Below are positions 61,101-64,000 of a stretch of 64,000 nt of DNA, piece by piece (positions within the stretch are counted from its first letter, which is position 1; every line of letters begins with the position of its first letter). The stretch comes from Pagrus major (taxonomy: Eukaryota > Chordata > Actinopteri > Spariformes > Sparidae), in the NCBI RefSeq assembly GCF_040436345.1, contig NC_133216.1:3190533-3254532 (forward strand), written 5' to 3'. The notes below the pieces were generated by a model. It worked only from the letters and a program-made list of their open reading frames with translations. It was not told the origin of the DNA and did not search any database. Both the position numbers and the translations under genes were made by a program.

Positions 61101-64000
61101 CAGGAGAGAAAACTATTTAAATCAGACTTAGAAAATCGATCAGGAGAAAAACATCATCTCCACTTGCCCCTCAGGGCTTCTGTAGATTTCCCACTTAGTT
61201 GGAACATTTTTATTTTTTTCCAGATTTGGTCCGGAGGATAATCTCGCCTCCTTCCTCTGACTCTGGGAGAGGAGCTGACTACTCCGGTCCTGCAGTCACA
61301 AGCTACAGATCCCCCACAGAGGTAACCAGGCCAGCTGAAGACAAACAACACTTATTCTTTCCCTTGGAACACGTCATCAGCTTCTGCAGCAGAGGCTGAG
61401 TAGAAAGTTACAAGGGAAAGAAGAGTTTTGGTCTATATGCAGTGAAATAACATCTTCCTGTTTCTGTTTCTGCTCGTTACTTTAATACTAGTTTTGTTTC
61501 CTGTGCAGCTGCAGTCGGAGTGATGCTTTAACATCATTCTCTACAGTGATAACACGTCAGAAACAGATGAACAAGATGATTTCGCTGCATATTATCACCA
61601 TGTTTTCTGCATCTTTTTCACTTCACTCTGAGGTTCACATGTTGTGGATCGATGATGAAAAGTAGCCAAATCTGAGCGCTGGGTGAAAACATCTGCCTCG
61701 GCCTGTGATTGCGCTTGAGAAGCTTTTTTGTGTCCGTCTGTGTCTTGTGTGTGTGTGTCTGCCTGTATGGAGTGAATGTGTATGAAAGAGTGTAAGTCTG
61801 CTAATGTCTTTTGTGTGCGTTTGTTCGTCTCTGTGTCTGATGAGCGATGATGTAAAATTTACCGAACCTGAAGTGTATTTAACTAAAATACGTTTCATGA
61901 TGGTTTCTACACTTGAACTGAGCTCAGTGAGTCTGTGTGCATGTACATGTTGTAAACTAACGCAAATTTAAACAGTCAGTTTCGGCAGCTATAGAAAGAC
62001 GAATGTACAGATATTAATCCATTTTTTTTCACTTTTATTTTACACATTAATATACAGAACAATAATAAAACACTTACAGGGAGCTGACTTCTTCTTTAAT
62101 CACTGACAATAACACCTAAATATTGAGCCATTAAATCTTCACGTATAAGTGTGAATGTGTGTGTGAGTCTGATCATGTCTTTGTGTGCGTTTGTTCGTCT
62201 GTCTGATGAGCGATGATGTAAAATTTTACCGAACCTGAAGTGTATTTAACTAAAATTACGTTTCATGATGGTTTCTACACTTGAACTGAGCTCAGTGAGT
62301 CTGTGTGCACGAACGTCGTAAAATAAAAGTAAGTTGAATGTTAGAAACAAAAATTCTAATTTTGCCTTTTTAAGATCGTGTTGATGAAATTTTAACGACT
62401 CCAGTTTTGGCAGCAATAAAAGCAGATATACTTTATTTACGCCTCCGTGCTGTTTACAACCCTGATGCGGTAATTTTAGTTTCACTCTGTTATTTTACAC
62501 GTCACAACGCTTAATTGGGGGCATTCTGCGTAACGAGACGGCTACTTTTTAGGAAAGTAAATGATCTGAATTCTTCTTCCAACACAGCCAATAAGACCCG
62601 GTGTGTGCGTTTTGTATTGTTCATTCCAGAATGCCACACTCGTAACTGTGTTTGCACAAGTGTGGGTTTCCTGAGTGTGTTGCGTTTCATCTGCCTGACA
62701 CTTTATTTTGTGTGTCAGTCTGCACACAGGCCTCGTGATTCTGACTGCCTCTCCTCCACCACCATCTCCACCGGCAGCTACATCACCACCGATCCTGAGC
62801 AAATCCCTGGTGAGGGACAGCACGAGTGTGTTTTGTTAGGTACGGTGGTTTTGTCGTCATTTGTGCTTTTTTGAATCTTGTGGCGTTAACAACAGAAACA
62901 TCAGAAAAGTTGCCTGTTCAGCTTCACGTGTGAGAGAATCTGATATAAACAACATGACATCTTTCTTCTCTCACTTCATCAGATAAATCCTCTCCCCTCG
63001 ATCGTTTGGAACAAAGACGAGCGGCAGGTTTACTCGACGCCTCCTCCTCTTCGTCCGGTCAAAGCTTCAGTGTCGAGGACAGCTCGGCTGCAGTTCATCC
63101 TGCCGTTAACGTCGAGTCTCTGTTTAATGAAAGCAGCATCCAGCAGATTATAGACAGATACACAAGAGAGCTGAATTTCTCCCTCAGCACCACTGGGAAA
63201 ACCACAGGTACACATACTGGACATTTATTACAGTGATGCCTCTTTATTTTAGATGGCATCTGTGCAAACACCTTTTTTAAGTGGGATAGTACAAGTTACT
63301 TGACTGTAACAGTGTTTGCTTTAGTTTAAACAGGCCTTGCTCGCTCGTTGCACATAAATCAGTGTTTTTATTCCAGAAGACTTTTTTACAATGTCAGTTC
63401 AGTGTCTTATTTCCCTTGTTGTTGTTCTGCAGACAGGCGGGGCTCGTTTGTGGAGGAACCGGACTCTTCAGTTTCTCAGCAGTCGTTGGTTCAGGTCTCA
63501 GAGACGAGACGGGACGATGAAAACTCTGCAGTGAGTCCGACTCTTCCATCAAACACAGCAGGAGCACAGAGGAGTGATCAGGTTAGTCAATCTCAATCAT
63601 ATTAAATCAATCACTATAAATTACTCAAGCATCTTTTTCTGCACTATGTTTTGGACAAACCGTATGCCTATATGAAAATATCTGTGATAGGCCAATATCA
63701 GTCAGTTTGTTAGTATATTATTTGTTACCCAGCATTCACTCGATGTTTTGTCCGTTGCTGCAGGAATGGGACGATACAGACGATCCGATCCTGGAGCACT
63801 TCTCAGGCGAGGACCAATCACTTCAGGACTCTTTCCGACCTCTGATTGGCCAGCTGACAGACCAGTCCTCCTGTCTGGCTGCTGACCACAGGGACTCGGC
63901 CATGGAGCAGCTGGTCGGTCAACCGTCGGCTCACTCGTCTGTGATTGGTCAGCTACCAGGTGTGCCGGTTCCCTCAGTGAGCCTGGATCAAGGCGGATGG
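52109..64000 (+). CDS. cep295: Centrosomal protein CEP295, 5' part (21 exons in window)
   Basis: Centriole protein needed for centriole-to-centrosome conversion. Exons are 52109-52207, 53200-53400, 53657-53781, 53865-53958, 54081-54194, 54283-54423, 54684-54867, 55057-55236, 55465-55701, 56015-56112, 56963-57178, 57392-57468, 57788-59156, 59339-59513, 60143-60337, 60439-60675, 61224-61321, 62719-62809, 62983-63207, 63433-63581 and 63764 onward. Together they give 1514 codons without a stop; the human protein is about 2600, so it runs past the window. Family words are LRLSPNEEARIIREEHERRR, REQQRDIALQIRREV, SLPPPPPNPIQ, MEFAFEDMYTGER and RLGIMGMTEQHELSAI. Coiled coil dominates the first half. 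The 1.37-kb exon carries a large Gln/Glu/Arg repeat. The introns longer than 300 bp hold no gene; a hairpin (56553) and a duplicated block (61785) are listed separately. Confidence 0.93.
56553..56595. repeat. Perfect 19-bp inverted repeat in cep295 intron
   Basis: The left arm AAAACAGGAGTGTGTTGTG (56553-56571) and right arm CACAACACACTCCTGTTTT (56577-56595) are separated by the 5-nt loop CGGGT. It would form a strong RNA hairpin or DNA cruciform. No matching family is recognised. Confidence 0.85.
58430..59100. repeat. cep295: Coding minisatellite in cep295
   Basis: Diverged repeats built from GTGCTGCAGCAGAGACAAGA and GAGAGGCAGAGACAGGAG-type units, all in frame. They encode words such as REVMVLQQRQEEERQ and LQEVQRRVQEQ. 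They form a long charged coiled coil and leave two minus-strand frames open by chance. Copy number is likely variable. Confidence 0.9.
61785..62330. repeat. Duplicated block inside a cep295 intron
   Basis: About 61785-61965 recurs at about 62150-62330 (shared GTGTGCGTTTGTTCGTCT, CTGATGAGCGATGATGTAAA, CATGATGGTTTCTACACTTG). The copies are offset by about 365 bp with few differences. No coding role is evident. Confidence 0.75.

Overview
The window looks like nuclear DNA of a teleost fish, probably a percomorph. Four vertebrate host genes with consensus splice sites are present, together with teleost-type interspersed repeats (L2-like and Tx1-like LINEs, hAT elements, a tRNA-derived SINE). The organism call is inference; no species marker was seen.

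Layout. (1) 1.06-8.38 kb, minus: a complete TRPV channel gene, best called trpv1 (15 coding exons, 760 codons). (2) 8.7-11.6 kb: an old interspersed repeat and a 5'-truncated L2-like LINE whose reverse-transcriptase frame is still open. (3) 12.8-38.7 kb: a complex block holding eight spliceosomal snRNA genes, all on the minus strand (four U2, four U1). Interleaved are broken copies of a multi-exon DDE/RNase H-like transposase-derived teleost gene family, hAT and Tx1 insertions, and a partial copy of trpv1 fused to a piece of vstm5 intron 1. (4) 40.4-44.7 kb, plus: vstm5. (5) 45.5-51.6 kb, minus: med17, complete. (6) 52.1 kb to the window end, plus: the first 1514 codons of cep295. vstm5 and med17 lie tail to tail, as I recall from human 11q21, where CEP295 is also close by. 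med17 and cep295 are head to head here and share a roughly 0.5-0.6 kb promoter interval.

How the pieces fit. The snRNA block is best explained by tandem duplication of a unit [trpv1 3' part - transposase-derived element - U1/U2 - vstm5 5' part], followed by loss and further insertions. The left unit ends in vstm5 intron 1 sequence (28.37-28.54 kb), joined about 30 bp later to trpv1 3' sequence (28.57 kb onward). The four U1 copies read identically and three of the four U2 copies are identical, although their spacers have diverged, so the RNA genes are probably functional and homogenised. U1 genes and two of the U2 genes share a homologous upstream spacer that carries an SPH/ZNF143-like site at about -210, the usual position of an snRNA distal enhancer. 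The other two U2 genes have a different upstream region.

All exon models were built by hand from splice consensus, reading frame and remembered family sequences. No alignment was run. The three complete host gene models each total an exact multiple of three with no internal stop.
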